NCBI GenBank assembly: GCA_038380795.1
Contig: CM076261.1
Span: forward strand, 34,931,866-34,995,865
Length of the DNA: 64,000 nucleotides
DNA from: Pyrocephalus nanus
Lineage: Eukaryota > Chordata > Aves > Passeriformes > Tyrannidae
Reading direction: 5' to 3'
Made by a program: the position numbers and the translations under genes. Positions 21,501 to 33,560 of the stretch are shown one piece after another; the first letter of the stretch is position 1; each line of letters opens with the position of its first letter. A model generated the notes under the pieces. The model was given only the letters and a program-made list of their open reading frames with translations. It was not told the DNA's origin and did not search any database.

Positions 21501-23518
21501 TGGTGGAGCTCAGTTTTTCTCTCTCCTGCCAAATGAGAGGTTTTTTGTTTTGGTTTGTTTGGTTGTTTTTTTTTTTTTTTTCTTTTGCACCGTTCATAAA
21601 TCCTCTGATGAGCTGTTGGAGCTGGAAGGGGCTGTTAGGCGTTTCAAAAGCGCGGAAAACTCGAGTAAGGGACGTGTAAGGGACGTGTTACAGGAGGTGG
21701 CCTCTCAGAAAGGGAAGTGGTGCAAAAGCCAGTGGGGTGTGCCTTGTTCGCAGACTCGTTTGGAAGAAATTATCAACCCCTCACACCTGTCCAGGTGCAG
21801 CTTTCAGGCTCCCATCCTGGCGTTTTGAACAGGAGCATCCCACAGCAGGGAATTCCCCCCCCCCCCCCTACTCGCCCTTTGATCCTGAAGGTATTCGCTC
21901 CGCCTTAAGGCACAGGCTTGGCAAACTTTAGCTCTCAAAAGCGAAATCTGGAAGGATACCTTTTTTTTTTTTTTTTTTTTTCCCCATGGAATTTCTACGT
22001 GAGTACTGACTGTCCTTTCCCGAAGCCTGGGAGGTGACCATCCCTTAAGGTGTATTTAACCGCATAGGACGGTTGTTGCAGCAATGCCCAGAAGAGACGA
22101 GATTAAAAAGCAGTTACTGTAGCCTTGCGAGGCTTGTGTGGTCCAGAAAATTTCTTTTCCAAGTTAAATTCCTTTCTCGAGTGGATGACTTTTAGGCCAA
22201 GACAAAGGGTAGAAAAGTTTAAGTACGTGGAACAATTTCTTCTGCGACCTATGGGAACCTTTGAAAGTAGAAATAACTTCTGTAACTAGAAGTTTCCGTT
22301 TATTGAAGTTTGTTTTGCTTCCTTAGGGCTCAGCTGTACTTGTTTTGTGTCGCAGGCGAACCTGAGTTAGTTGATTTATGGACACATCGTGCTGCTCTCC
22401 AATAGAGATGACCCTCAACTGCCCCCTGCACTTAGCAAGTCATCTGCTACTTGTTGGTGTGTGTGTGTTAAGCCTGTTTAAAATATCTTCCTGAGGTTTA
22501 AAGATAATTTGCATCACACTACGCACGTATTGATGTTTAACACAGAGCCACTGCTGCCAATTAGCTGCTTTTAAACTTTGTTTTCTGTAGTAATTAAACA
22601 CATGTGATTCGCAGAGGTAATCTCCTAACTTGACTTTGACTTGCAGCAAATGAGTCAAGTGCAAATCCAGCTTGAATTCGTTGCCCTCAGTACATTTCTG
22701 TGCGGGTGTCTCCTTTCTCAATTTACGTTGCAGTGGCTGTAAGAATCTCTTTTCCCGGGAGACTGCAGTCAGTGTGGCAGGAGAAGAAAATTCCTGCTGA
22801 ATTCGGGGTGCGGGGCAGGTGACTGCAGGACTTCGGGGTGTCTTGATCAGGGGTTTGCTGCTGAATTGCTGTGTGTTACAGCCACGAGGGAATAAACCGC
22901 TTCCAGCACACTGAGAGCAGAGCCTCTGCTTGCTTGGCTTCTGGAGAGCCAAGGAATAGGCCTGGTTTGTGGTATTTGGGAGCAGGCTGCACCTCAGCCA
23001 AGTCACTGAGCTCTTCAGCAGACCCAGCTGTGGAATCCAGTAGTCCAAGGGGGCAGGTGTGGATTGAATTACTGGGCCATTACCTGGCTGTGCTGCTCTG
23101 GTGAGCTCATCTGCCTTCCTTCTGCTTCCCACTGATGGCTGTGGCACTGACAGAATTAGCAAAAAGCAAGATGTAAGACAATTTCAGTGTATTAGCTGAA
23201 ATTTCAGTGTAATAGCTGACAGATCGACTGCCTCACTCCAGCTCTGCTCAAACCCTGCCTGTAAGGGGCTGTGAGAGGATTGTGAGATGTGCTTGACTTG
23301 CTTAAAAATTAAAAGGCCTCACTGTGAAAGAAGGGAGGAAGGAACTTAAGAAAGAGCTTCACTAACTTCTGGATTCTCACCCCAGAGATTTCTGGGCTGA
23401 ACCACCACTCAGGAGTCACCTGCTTAAAATTCCTCCTCTGTACCTGACCCAGCTGGTTCAATCCTATTTTCCCTATGAAGCAAGAGGCAAAAAAGCAGTG
23501 TTTGCTCTGGTTCACAGG
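18532..23518. other. Non-coding stretch with homopolymer tracts
   Basis: It contains a GGA-rich microsatellite at about 19467-19497, a C run at 20983-21004, a C run at 21855-21868, a T run at 21961-21981 and a near-perfect 20-bp tandem duplication at about 23180-23220. A 240-codon minus-strand open frame (22440-23162) has no ATG near its start. I see no supported gene. Confidence 0.5.
20983..21004 (+). repeat. Poly(C) run, 22 bases
   Basis: This is an uninterrupted C run. A similar 14-base run lies at 21855-21868 and a 13-base G run at 25075-25087. Confidence 0.9.
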
Positions 23519-23735
23519 GACCACAGAATCATTTAGATTTTTGCCCACCTTGTCCCCCAGCCCAGAGCACTGAGTGCCACGGTCAGTCCTTCCTGGGACA
23601 CCTCCAGGGGTGGGGACTCCAAACCTCCCTGGGCAGCCCCTGCCAATATTTGATCACCCTTTCCATGAAGAAATTCTTCCTGATGCCCAACCTTTGGGAG
23701 GCAGGTTTTGGGATGGCGACAGGCTCTTTGTAAGC
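23519..23735 (-). mobile_element. CR1 LINE 3' fragment
   Basis: A CACAGAATCATTTAG tail remnant is followed by the AGCCCAGAGCACTGAGTGCC, ACACCTCCAGGGGTGG and CCTGGGCAGCCCCTGCC blocks, then AAGAAATTCTTCCTGATGCC. This is the reverse complement order of an avian CR1 3' region. Confidence 0.9.
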
Positions 23736-24464
23736 AGCTTGTGACTGTGGGGAAACCAGGTGTGAAGGTGACACCAACCTGCCGGTAAAAATCTTGCTGC
23801 CCTGACTCCAGAAATGCTGAATGTGAGGTGAAGGTGTAGCTATTTTAACAAAACACTACATGGAAATGTCTCCTTCTCAGTGTTTCTGGGTTTGCTTGCA
23901 GCTGTTGTGCCTATGCCCATCCTTTGTTTCCGTCCTGCATCAGAAGTTATAATCTACAAATAAGCTGTGTCGTGCAGAGGGATGGGAAATGAGATAGCAC
24001 AAGTGATTTCATGTTTCATTACTGCGTGTCTGCCCTGTGCTGAGAGGATTTCTGCTGGTCAGGGAAGCTCTGAGTGGTGCAGGCTGTCATCACCCAGCTG
24101 AGACTGTGCTAATGCTCTCTTGCTCTCTGGCCTGCTGTTAAATCAGACCCCAAATTAAAAAAAGGTATGAAGGAACTTTGCCTGTTGCTCTTTGCACTGA
24201 CTGGGCAGCCCAGACTGAAATCTCTGCGGCTTTGTGTTTTTTGGTGGGTTTTGTTTGTTTTTAATTTCCCCTTAGTCTAAGACTTGGAAAGCTTGTGTGA
24301 CTTGCTGCTCTTGTAGCTCGTACCTCAGGAAGTGCTGCAGGTGGGTTTGTGTGTTGCATTTAGGGAAAACAGCGAGTTTTGACACTTAATATGCCTGGTG
24401 TAACTGCTTTCCTCCCTGGTGTAAGAAAAAACTGGAAAATGAAGTCTGTTTGGTTTGAACTCTT
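23736..24464. other. Non-coding stretch
   Basis: I see no exon, RNA gene or repeat that can be supported here. Confidence 0.45.
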
Positions 24465-24552
24465 GGAATATCCTGAGTTGAAGGGAGCCCCAAGGATCGT
24501 TGATCCAACTCCTGGCCTTGCACAGGATACCCCAACAATCCCTCCTTGGTCC
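24465..24552 (-). mobile_element. CR1 LINE fragment
   Basis: ATATCCTGAGTTGAAGGGAG, CCAAGGATCGTTGATCCAAC and TCCTGGCCTTGCACAGGATA follow the reversed 3' end of a CR1 subfamily with a 'cctgagttggaaggga' start. Edges are approximate. Confidence 0.8.
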
Positions 24553-27500
24553 TATCTTGATCTTGGCTCTGCTTCAATACTGAGCAGTAATGCACCTTTT
24601 GGCGTTTTAAAGCAAGAACTGAAATTATCTGTATTCTCACATCCAAGCTGGGATTATTTCTCATTATTTCACAGCTCTCATCGGGGACCTGTTACTTTTT
24701 GTATTTAGGTGTTGCACGAGCCTAGGCTTGAAAACTAGTCTTGTAGGGCTGAAGTTTAACTTCATGGAGGGTAAGCGGGGAGCTGACCTAAGTTTATTCC
24801 AACTTTGCTTTACTTTGGAGTGGTTTATTTTTTGGTGTATTGGATTGTCTGGGTTTCGCTCCTTGCAGTTCTGTTTGTCTGACCACACCAGACACATTCC
24901 ATCCTGGAAGGCAGGGGGGGTGAGTGAAGGTCTATGTGGCTTTTTTCTGTTTGTATTTTGTTAATTCTACTTTCCCAGTGTAGGTTGAGGTGATAAGCCC
25001 ACGGATAAATTAGGCAGCTCATGGAAGTCAGGACCTGGTGCAGAACCAGCTCTTCTGGTTGGGAATTTCCTGGCGGGGGGGGGGGGGAAACAATGAAACC
25101 CTTCCTCAAAGGGATGGCATGCAGTCTGTAAATCAGATGCCTGAACACCCTGCCAGGCTGCTCTCCCTGCACTTGGAGAGCTTGTTAGCTGGGCTGGCCT
25201 CCTGGCAGCCCTTAGTGAAGCAGAAATGCTGCTGGTTTGCAGGGCTGTGTGTTTCTGTCAGCCTGGGCCAATGTCACTGTTCAAAACTGGGGGCTTTTTA
25301 ACCTGCCTGGAAGTAAAGCTGCTCTTTCTGAGATGACCAATGGGGCATTTTGCCTGAAGCCGAGTTCTAGTTTGTCCTTCTCTAGAATTATGAAAAAACC
25401 CTCAAAACTCCAACTTGAATGTGTGGTTAGACTTGTGCATATGCATAATTCCTCTCTACAGGTACTGTGTCCCAGGCATGTGAAGGGAAATGGAGTAGGG
25501 GCTCCTTTGGTGCTACCCACTGTGTTTCTAAAGCAGATCTCTTCAGATTAGTACAACCTCGCATGGATTTCCAGCATCAATAGCAAAAATAAATGTAGTA
25601 TAATTGGGTTTTGATGATTCTTGTACTTCCTTGTAAAGAGGAAGGGTTCTCAGCCTAATCACAGAATTTGGTACTAACTACCTCAGTAACTCCTTTTCCT
25701 GTACAGTGAATGAGGTGTGGAGTGTGACAGGGAGCTAGACCGGATGACTAAGAGGACTGGTGAGCACTCCTGCCATTCAAATATATAGTCACTATCTTCA
25801 TCTGAGTTTGAGGACAGAAGTTAGTGATTCACTTAGAGAAGGCAGATGTGACATTTGGATGCACAAGAGATTTTGGGGCAGAAAAAGTAGCTAAAAGTAT
25901 TCTTTAAGGTGTGGTTGTTGGAGGTTTGTGGTCCACAGGGGGCAGGTAAAACATGAATTGGTTTGAATTGATAGTTCAGAAGGAGATGAAATAGAATTAT
26001 TTTTTCTCAGAAAAAGCAGATGGTCTGGAAGACGGAAAATACACGACAGCTGGGTGGTTCACAGGAGGAAAGCTCAGTTTGGAACTCTAGTGGGTGGGAG
26101 AAGGGATTCCTTTAGTCTGGCTGTGTTCTCGAGGGTGTAAAATAGGGGGATGTGTACATATACATAATGTACATGCATATATTTTTACTTCATACTTTAA
26201 GTACCCTTATCAGGAAGTCCATACTGCTTTTGTTTCAGTTTTCTGGTATGCTCTCATTTCTCTTTAGATTTATGGTCTGAATGAAAAAAACAGCTTTGAA
26301 AAAGTCATATAAATTGAAAAGTTCTGTGCTCAAACTCTGTTACATGCGAGCTGCTTAGTTGGTTTTGGCACTGGAAGCTGACAGTGACCAGGTTAGATTG
26401 GTATATTGGAACTGGTGTTCCTCGGTAGCTCACAGTGCCAACTTCTCCGGTGAAAATAGTGTTTGTAAAGTGCTCTAACCATAGTGGTACTCACAGACTC
26501 ATAAAGAAAAACAAAAACTAAACTAAAGTGATTTTTTTCCCCATTCCCACTTGATAATGTGTTAGAATAAGGCGCTTAATTAAGTCACTGAACCCACCAT
26601 ATGTGTTAGGTTTCCTAAACTTCAGCTTTGCTAGTGAGTAGAAAGTAAATAGTACTAAATAAGATTCTAAATAGGAAGGTAAGCTTCTTCTCTTGCTGTT
26701 GAATTCCTACAATGAGATACAATGTACTGACAAATAATGAAAACAAAATGGTTGTCTAAAACACACAGAAATTATTTTAGTATCAGATGTGGGCTAGAGT
26801 AAAAATAACTGTGCAAGCTTGCAGTTCTAATTTAATCATTACATGTAAATCACACTTATAAGCCTAGGGAAAAGTTAAACTGGATATTTGCATTTGTATG
26901 TAATTTAAATATTTCATTCCCTTTAAAAATTTGCTTTGACAGAAAAGAGATGAAAAATCTGTATTGAAATATTCAGCTATAAAATGAGCCCTCTTTTTTT
27001 GAGACGTTTGCTTATTATTAGCATTAATTATAATATAGAAAGCAAGTTCCATATGTAAAGCTGTTTGAAGCAATTTATCATAGCTTTTTTTCCTCCAGCA
27101 TCCATTTGAGATGCATTTGAGCCATATTTGCACTAAACCATAGTTTTTAAAACTCCTTTTAAGCAACTATAACTCAGTTAAATAATGGCTTTATAGTAGG
27201 TGTGAAACTGTTTGTACAGTGTTTCCAGTTATTCTTTCAATGTAGTGTTGCAGTCTTTAAGAAAATCACATCTGTTTATAGTGTTGTTGTCTTAGTAAAG
27301 TTGAAAAAGTGCTCTTCATCCCAGCAACATGGTGAGAATATTCTATAGATTATAGTATCATTTTCATGGGCAGATAACCGAATAAGCTGTTTACAAATTG
27401 ATGGTAATGTTCAAATTGTTCAGTACAATCCCTGGGTGCTTTTTGCTGAAGGAGGTGGTGGTCAAAAGATTTAGAGTGTTTTATGGTTTTACAGCCCAGT

Positions 27501-28303
27501 TAGAAGTTACTCAGAAATCACTGTGTGAGGCATTAGTTGATTTTTGTTTCTACCAGTATACTGTAAATTAGCCCATATTTATGAAAGTGGATTTAACAAC
27601 AGCAGAGAAAACAAAAAATATTGGAGTACAAAAACGAACTGGACAAAAGTTGACATGAGAAAAAATAATAAAATGTAATATGTCTGTCCTATGAGCTGTA
27701 TTTTATAGTGGAATAAAATAACAGCCTTCTGTAAGATTTTTTATTATTATTATTAAGCTGCTGTTGATGGTCCTGCAGTCCTGTGAGGTAATTTTTCCCT
27801 TGAAATTTGGAAAAATTGGTGATCATGTGACTACAAAACAGGCTTCCCACTGAAAACATTTTGCATTGTGATATTTTAAACAGAAGTAGAGTAGTAACTA
27901 TATTTTTATTTTCATCTTTCTGAAATAAAGAGAGAGTAACCTCTGCACAAAATCACTTTTGGTGTGCCCAGTCTAGTTCTTATGGGGTGGGTTTGGGGAC
28001 CTCAGTGTCACACTTCAGAGGCAGGTGCTTCCAGCCTTTGCAATGGGTACAGCGGGGTCCCAGCAGACAAGGACCTTTTGTCTTAGCTTGGACACAGCCT
28101 AAGAGTGAAGTCTTAACATAGGCTGAACAAGGCAGAGGTGTTTGAACAGAGCAGCAAGACATAGTAAAAAAACCAAACAAAAACAACCCAAAAGTGGTGG
28201 GTTTTTTTAAGAGACTACATAAAGAATACCACCCAATTTTTTCCCAGTTTTTGGGCTTGACCTTTCTGTCTTATTCATGTTCTTGTAATTCTTCTTTTGC
28301 GTG

Positions 28304-28341
28304 GGTAATATGCACCAGAGATTGATTATAACATCCAAGCA
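28304..28341 (+). repeat. Member of a dispersed repeat pair
   Basis: It aligns without gaps to 30019-30056 at about 33 of 38 positions, in the same orientation 1.7 kb away. The surrounding sequence does not align by eye. This may be a remnant of an old interspersed element. Confidence 0.5.
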
Positions 28342-30018
28342 AAAAGGTACCTGCCCAGCTAAACAATCAGTCTTTGGAAATGAGGATCTTGTTATTTTGT
28401 GGCTTTCATCCAGCTTTGTTACCTATTGGAGCACTTTCCCTGCACAGCAGTGGAAGCTTCTCTACCCTTGGGCTTCTGAACCCTCTTCCTGACTCTGCTC
28501 ATGTATTTTACACCACTTACATGGAAATAATGCTGTGTGCACAGGGAAGCTCCATGGATTCATTGAAGGGAGCGGTCTCCTCTTCAGAACACAAACAACC
28601 CTTGGAATCCTTTTCCCATCCCTCTCAAGGGCATGACCTGTCACCAGCATGAAAAGACATAGAGGCATAAGTGACCAGCCTTATCTGATTGTGTTGAGTC
28701 AGTTTTACCAAATTATGCTATGAAAACAAAATTTTCCTGCCCTCCACAGCTCCTAGATGAGGCAATTTCTTTGTTATTTGCTGTGACTTTGAAGCAGTTA
28801 GCCTGCATAAAGTTGGCTTTGTTTCACGTTGTCAAAAAAAGATTCTCTTTGCCTTTGCTTTGCTTGGTTGTTTGGCAGCAGGAAAATCTGTCTTGCAGAC
28901 TGAATTTTCCATGCTCCATTAAGTTTATAGGTGCCTTATAGGTTATCTCTTAGTTGTTGTATTACTTCTTTACCCACTGAAACCAGCAGTACGGGATGTG
29001 GAGTTTGCTGGAGTAGCTCTGTGTCTGGTCCCTTTTTTAAAAAAAGCAGGTCAAGAGAAATTGGACAAAAGTTTTGTCACTGGGAAATGCATAGTGTGCA
29101 TTGCTGCTTAGGAGTGTTTCAACCTTAGGTACTTCAGTAATGGGTAAGACAGGTAAGGAAATAAATCCTTGCACAGGTGTCCTGTCCTGTGGGGAAATGA
29201 CGTGAAAATGCGTTTTCTTTTCAGTGAAGCAGGCTTATGAATATGCTGTCTATTGCAGAGCATACTGGGGTTTTTTCTGTTGGAAAGCTGTTGGAAAATA
29301 AAGCATTTTTCAACGCTATTTTGAGCAGTGGAGGTTTCTCATAGGAAGAGGGGAGGCAGTGCATTCTGGATGCCATTTCTCTGAATTACTTAAAAGGCCA
29401 AACTCAAGAATTCAAGGAACACAGAAATATCCCTGACTGATAGCGAAGTTACTGGCTGCTTTGGCCAGAGATTGGATTCTTCCCTGCCAATTGCAAATAA
29501 CCCGGAAAGCTAACGCCTTCCATAAGGAAGCTGGCACACTGTGGCTGTTTTCAACACTGCCACGTGTACCTCCTGCTTTCTTCCGCCCCTGTGGTAATTC
29601 AGAGGGTCATATTCCTGCTCGTGCAAAGCATAACTTGCACAAGTTGAGGCCCGCTAAGCAAGGATTTCCAGCTGTTTCATTCCTATAAGCATATAAATAT
29701 TTATACCACCCCAGGGTTCCTTTCATGCTGAAAATAAAGGTAGCACTTGTCTTCTGTTAAAATATATTACCCAGGAGATAAATGGCTTCCCTCAGTATTA
29801 GGAAGATGGATGAGAGGAGTGGAAAATTGGCCATAATATTGGTTGGAAGATCCACAGAGTCCAGAGGGCCTTGCTGTTTACTTGAAACTCCTGCCGGGAA
29901 CTGACATAGAGGTTGATAGTGCTGTGTTTAGCTATCAGCAGATGATTAATTAAAAGCTGTAATAAATGTGAAATATAATGGTTGACAGATGCAGAGCTAG
30001 CTAAATATCCTAGTGATG

Positions 30019-30056
30019 GGTAATGTGCACCAGGGATTGATTACAGCATCAAAGCA
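30019..30056 (+). repeat. Member of a dispersed repeat pair
   Basis: This is the partner of 28304-28341. Both contain GCACCAG(A/G)GATTGATTA. Confidence 0.5.
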
Positions 30057-32749
30057 GAATGTGAATGGTGCTTTTGAAGGGACAGCTGAGACAGGGAGAG
30101 TCTGCACAAGGCCACATGCAAAGTGAGACGGCAATTCACCTCTGTGGTATCTTTGGTGTTCTACCCATTCCTGTGCTACCTCTGTGAAAACACAAGTCCA
30201 AATGTATTCTGATCCAGGCTGCTGGGAGCCATTTCCTACCCTCTGCACTGGAGTGAAATAAACGTCAGATAGGCAGTGTGGGGGTCTCAAAGCTGAGGTG
30301 GTGGTGTAGCACCACCTGAGTGAACTGTGATTCTGCTGCTGATCTGGAGCATGACCACGGATAGCCCCTCTACCTCAGTTCATCTGCCTAGCCTTAAAAT
30401 GAGAGAGATGCTAACACTGAGAACCCTGCATGGCCAGCACAGGTTGCAGGTGTAAAGGTCTGAAAGAGTGCTGTGAAGCTTCATTATTAATTGAAAATGT
30501 GATGAGAATGTCTCTTGAGTCAGTGTGCTGACTTTTAGGGACTGAGCTAGGATGCTTCCTTGCTCTTTAGTACACACTGCTTATCACTTGGGGGCCCCTT
30601 GCATCCTCCTTCTCATCTGCCACTGTATTTAGATGGAGCATGCTGAGAGCAGCCTGGTTTTCTTACAGCAAGAATTAATTATTTCACGCACCATTCCAGA
30701 TTCTGATAAATGAAGCGTGCCTTGATGTCATTTTAGAGTAATATCTGTAGTGAAATCGGAACTTGTGAAAATACATAGGACATGTCTTTGTGTTTTGCTT
30801 TGTTCAGGTTAGTTGTTGTGGTTTATGGCATGATTAAAGGGCCTGACTGAACATAAAAATAAGTTATGCAGAAGTGGGAGTTTAATGAAATAATAATTAT
30901 TCCCTTAAATTGAAATTATTTGTAATATAAGATAGCAAAATTAGGAAATTCTCTATCACTCTCCTTTTTTTTTTTTTTTGGCAAATATTTATTATAGGTA
31001 ATGAAAATCCAAATTGAACCCAAATGGCCAATTTTTGTCTTTCCTGATAAAAATGGTTGTTTTTTTCTCTTCTTTGAAATTGCTGAAACATGCAAGGGCA
31101 AGAGGAAGAACCTTATGAAAATCTCACCATTGAGGTGCTCACAAACAAGTACCCCTAAAAGGTTTTTGAAAATGTTTCTGCTTAGTGAAATGCTGAAGGG
31201 GAAACACCGTCATCCAGAACAACCATTGTTAATGTCCTTTCAGTGTGAGAGAGCTTTCACCCTCCCAGTGCTCCCTTGTTGACTTGCTGCCAGCTGCTCA
31301 TGTATGTAATGTATATGGGTGTGCTTAAAATCCATTCCCATCTATGTGGAAATAGATGGTTTGTACAAATACAGCACCATACATCACACATATGCTCCAT
31401 ATGTGCTGCGGTTTGGAATGTCATTGAGCACAGGGAAATGAGAATCAGGACTATTTTAGAGGATGCCAGAGAAAAGACTGAGAAATGGAGCTATTTATTT
31501 GTTTGGATAAACCTCCCTGTTACTGAATTGCTTTAATGCTGTGCCTGTTTCTTGTTCTTCCTCTCCTTCTCTTTTGCTGCTTCTTTCATTGCAGTTTTTC
31601 ATATATGTAGGCAACAGTAAACCACGGCCAGTGGAATGGAAGGTTATAATTATTTATCAGTATTCCTGTAAGGCGGCTGCTCAGTAATGTCTCCTGGGAG
31701 TGTTACAATGAATATCTGACATTAATTGGCTCAGTACCTGTATGTCTGACCTTGCAGAAATTTAGTAGATCAATTCTACATGTTGTTTACTGATAAAGAA
31801 AACTTTTTCAGGGTAGGGACTGCGCCTTCAGGCACGTCTGCCACAGTGACAACCAGAACTAGCAGTCACATTCACTGGGTCTTAGAATAAGAGATGAAAT
31901 AATAGAAAGAAGAGTCATAAAGTGATTTCTATCCCTTTTTTTGCCAAGATAGATCTGTTCCTCATCAATTTTTAGCCCCCTTGAAGTCTTTCTCACTGAT
32001 GGATACTGCACTCTTGATACACAAATGCTGTTTTCTCTCCTATGAGTAGTACACGTATTGCTTTCATGTGTTTGACATACTGAACGATATAACTAAACCT
32101 GGTCAGAATTAGAGGAACAGCACCTGGATTTACTTGCACTGCAACAGCTGCCTCTTTTATTTCGCTCACCCTCCGGTGACTAAATCTTCCAGGAGGATCT
32201 AGCAGGGGGCTGCGAGCCGCTATTTGGCAGCCGCCGTGTTTCAGTGCGCCCTGCTCAGTCAGCAGCAACCTCTCATCTCCTGCACTGCTCAGTCAGCTGG
32301 CTTTGGCTGCACGGGGGATGCGGGCTGCGTGTGCACAAATGGATGATGGTTCAGCTCCATTCTGTTGGAGGGAGCATGGAAGGAGAAAGTCAGTGCCCAA
32401 GCCGCAGCTTAGCCAAGATTCACACCCGGGACGGTCACTCTGCTGACCTTTCTGTGGCGGTGTTTGTTTCCCAAGTTAAAAAGTTGTTGAAAAGAAGAGA
32501 GATGTATACACGGAGTATTTTAAAAGATGCTCAGAGGAACTCATTGCATGCCTGTTCCTCTGGTTTTATTGCCTTTACTGAAGTACATACAGAAGGTGTA
32601 TTCTGCCTCTGTACTACTGGCGTGCTCTGGAGCACATGCCACTTTCAGACTATTGTTACCTGTCTTCTGCTTTATTTGACCGGCAGAGAATTAAAAAAGC
32701 CACCACCTTGGGGACACGGAAACCCGCATAGTCGAAGCCCCTCTCCCAC

Positions 32750-33560
32750 CCCCACTGGCTTCTGTGAATTAAAATCCAACACGGGGAGCCCAGTGCCGCT
32801 CACAAAGGGGAGCCCATTCCTCCCCTCTGCCTCGCGGTGCAAAGAGCCCTCTCCCCAGTTTAGGCCTCCGGCAGCGGATCCCCCCGGGTGGAGCCCGCGG
32901 CAGGACAGCAGCCGCAGCCCCGACCCCGGCGGGCACTGCCCGCGCTCTCTCTGTCGCTCTCCCCCCTGCGCACGGCAGGCGGACGATGGAGGCTGCGGAA
33001 GGTGCGGTCACGCAGCCCGGCCCCCGAGCGGCGCGGGAGGGAAGGCTTGAGCCGCTCGCAGTCCTCTACCGAGGATGACTCCGGGGACTCTCTGCTTTCT
33101 GACAGATACGTCGTGGTGTCGGTGACGTCGGAGAAGATTTTGGAGCATCTCCTCAGCGACCTGCACTTGGAAGCCGCCCAGGACAAAGAGACGGGTAAGG
33201 AGCGAGCCTGGCGAGGAGGCGGAGGCGGTCGGGGACCCTGTGTCCCGGGCCTCGGGCGGGAATGGGGGAGAGGTGCCGGTGCTGGCAGAGCGGGGCGGGC
33301 CGAGGGTCTCTGCCGGGCATCGCCGACAGCAAGCCGCTGCCAGCCTGATATGCAGCCCGGGGCGATGCGAGGAACCCGTGAGCGCGGTGCGGCAGCCGGG
33401 AGGTGGCGGAGCGAGGCGCCGGCCCCGGGGCAGGAGCGCCGGCGTTACCGGAGCCGGTCGGCAGACGCGGACACGGCAGCAACTCGGGCCGGTCTGCGTT
33501 CGGCTTTGGATGCCGCCCGGGTAGCGCAGGCTGCGGCGGGCTTTGTACAGCACCCCTGTC
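32750..33560. promoter_or_regulatory. CpG island over the RAPGEF5-like exon
   Basis: GC content and CpG density rise sharply against the flanks, with many CGCG, GCGC and CCGG sites. The island surrounds the exon at 33050-33194 and extends into the following intron. CpG islands in birds usually mark promoters, so a transcription start is likely here, plus strand by the exon's orientation. Confidence 0.75.
33050..33194 (+). CDS. RAPGEF5: RAPGEF5-like exon (partial; start of the RasGEF N-terminal domain)
   Basis: The frame reads SRSQSSTEDDSGDSLL, then SDRYVVVSVTSEKILEHLL and SDLHLEAAQDKET, and stops at a donor ACGG|GTAAGG. This matches my memory of the segment leading into the RasGEF N-terminal (REM) domain of RAPGEF5, a guanine-nucleotide exchange factor that activates the Rap GTPases in membrane-linked signalling. 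The exon leaves in phase 1, which fits the next codon being Glu. An in-frame TAG lies at 32861-32863 and no in-frame ATG precedes the exon. So it is either an internal exon (acceptor-like AG just before 33050 or at 33061) or has a non-ATG start. Mammalian protein has GTPEK where this has VTSEK, and EEVQ where this has EAAQ. No other RAPGEF5 exon is visible in the following 31 kb. A diverged paralogue or a pseudogene exon cannot be excluded. Confidence 0.68.

Larger units (their letters stand above)
24553..32749. other. Long AT-balanced stretch, no supported gene
   Basis: Over 8 kb I see only short open frames with no splice-signal pattern. It contains a 13-base G run at 25075-25087 and a pair of related 38-bp segments (28304-28341 and 30019-30056). 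A 268-codon plus-strand frame (32244-33050) runs into the CpG island; it starts at GTG and is not recognisable. This DNA may be intergenic or a 5' flank of the RAPGEF5 exon. Confidence 0.45.

Noticed and set aside
22440..23162. 240-codon minus-strand open frame
   Set aside because: It starts at TTG and has no ATG until near its end. No splice flanks and no domain are visible, and codon use looks like non-coding DNA.
32244..33050. 268-codon plus-strand frame running into the CpG island
   Set aside because: It starts at GTG, overlaps the RAPGEF5-like exon in a different frame, and its second half is open because of GC content. No motif is recognised.
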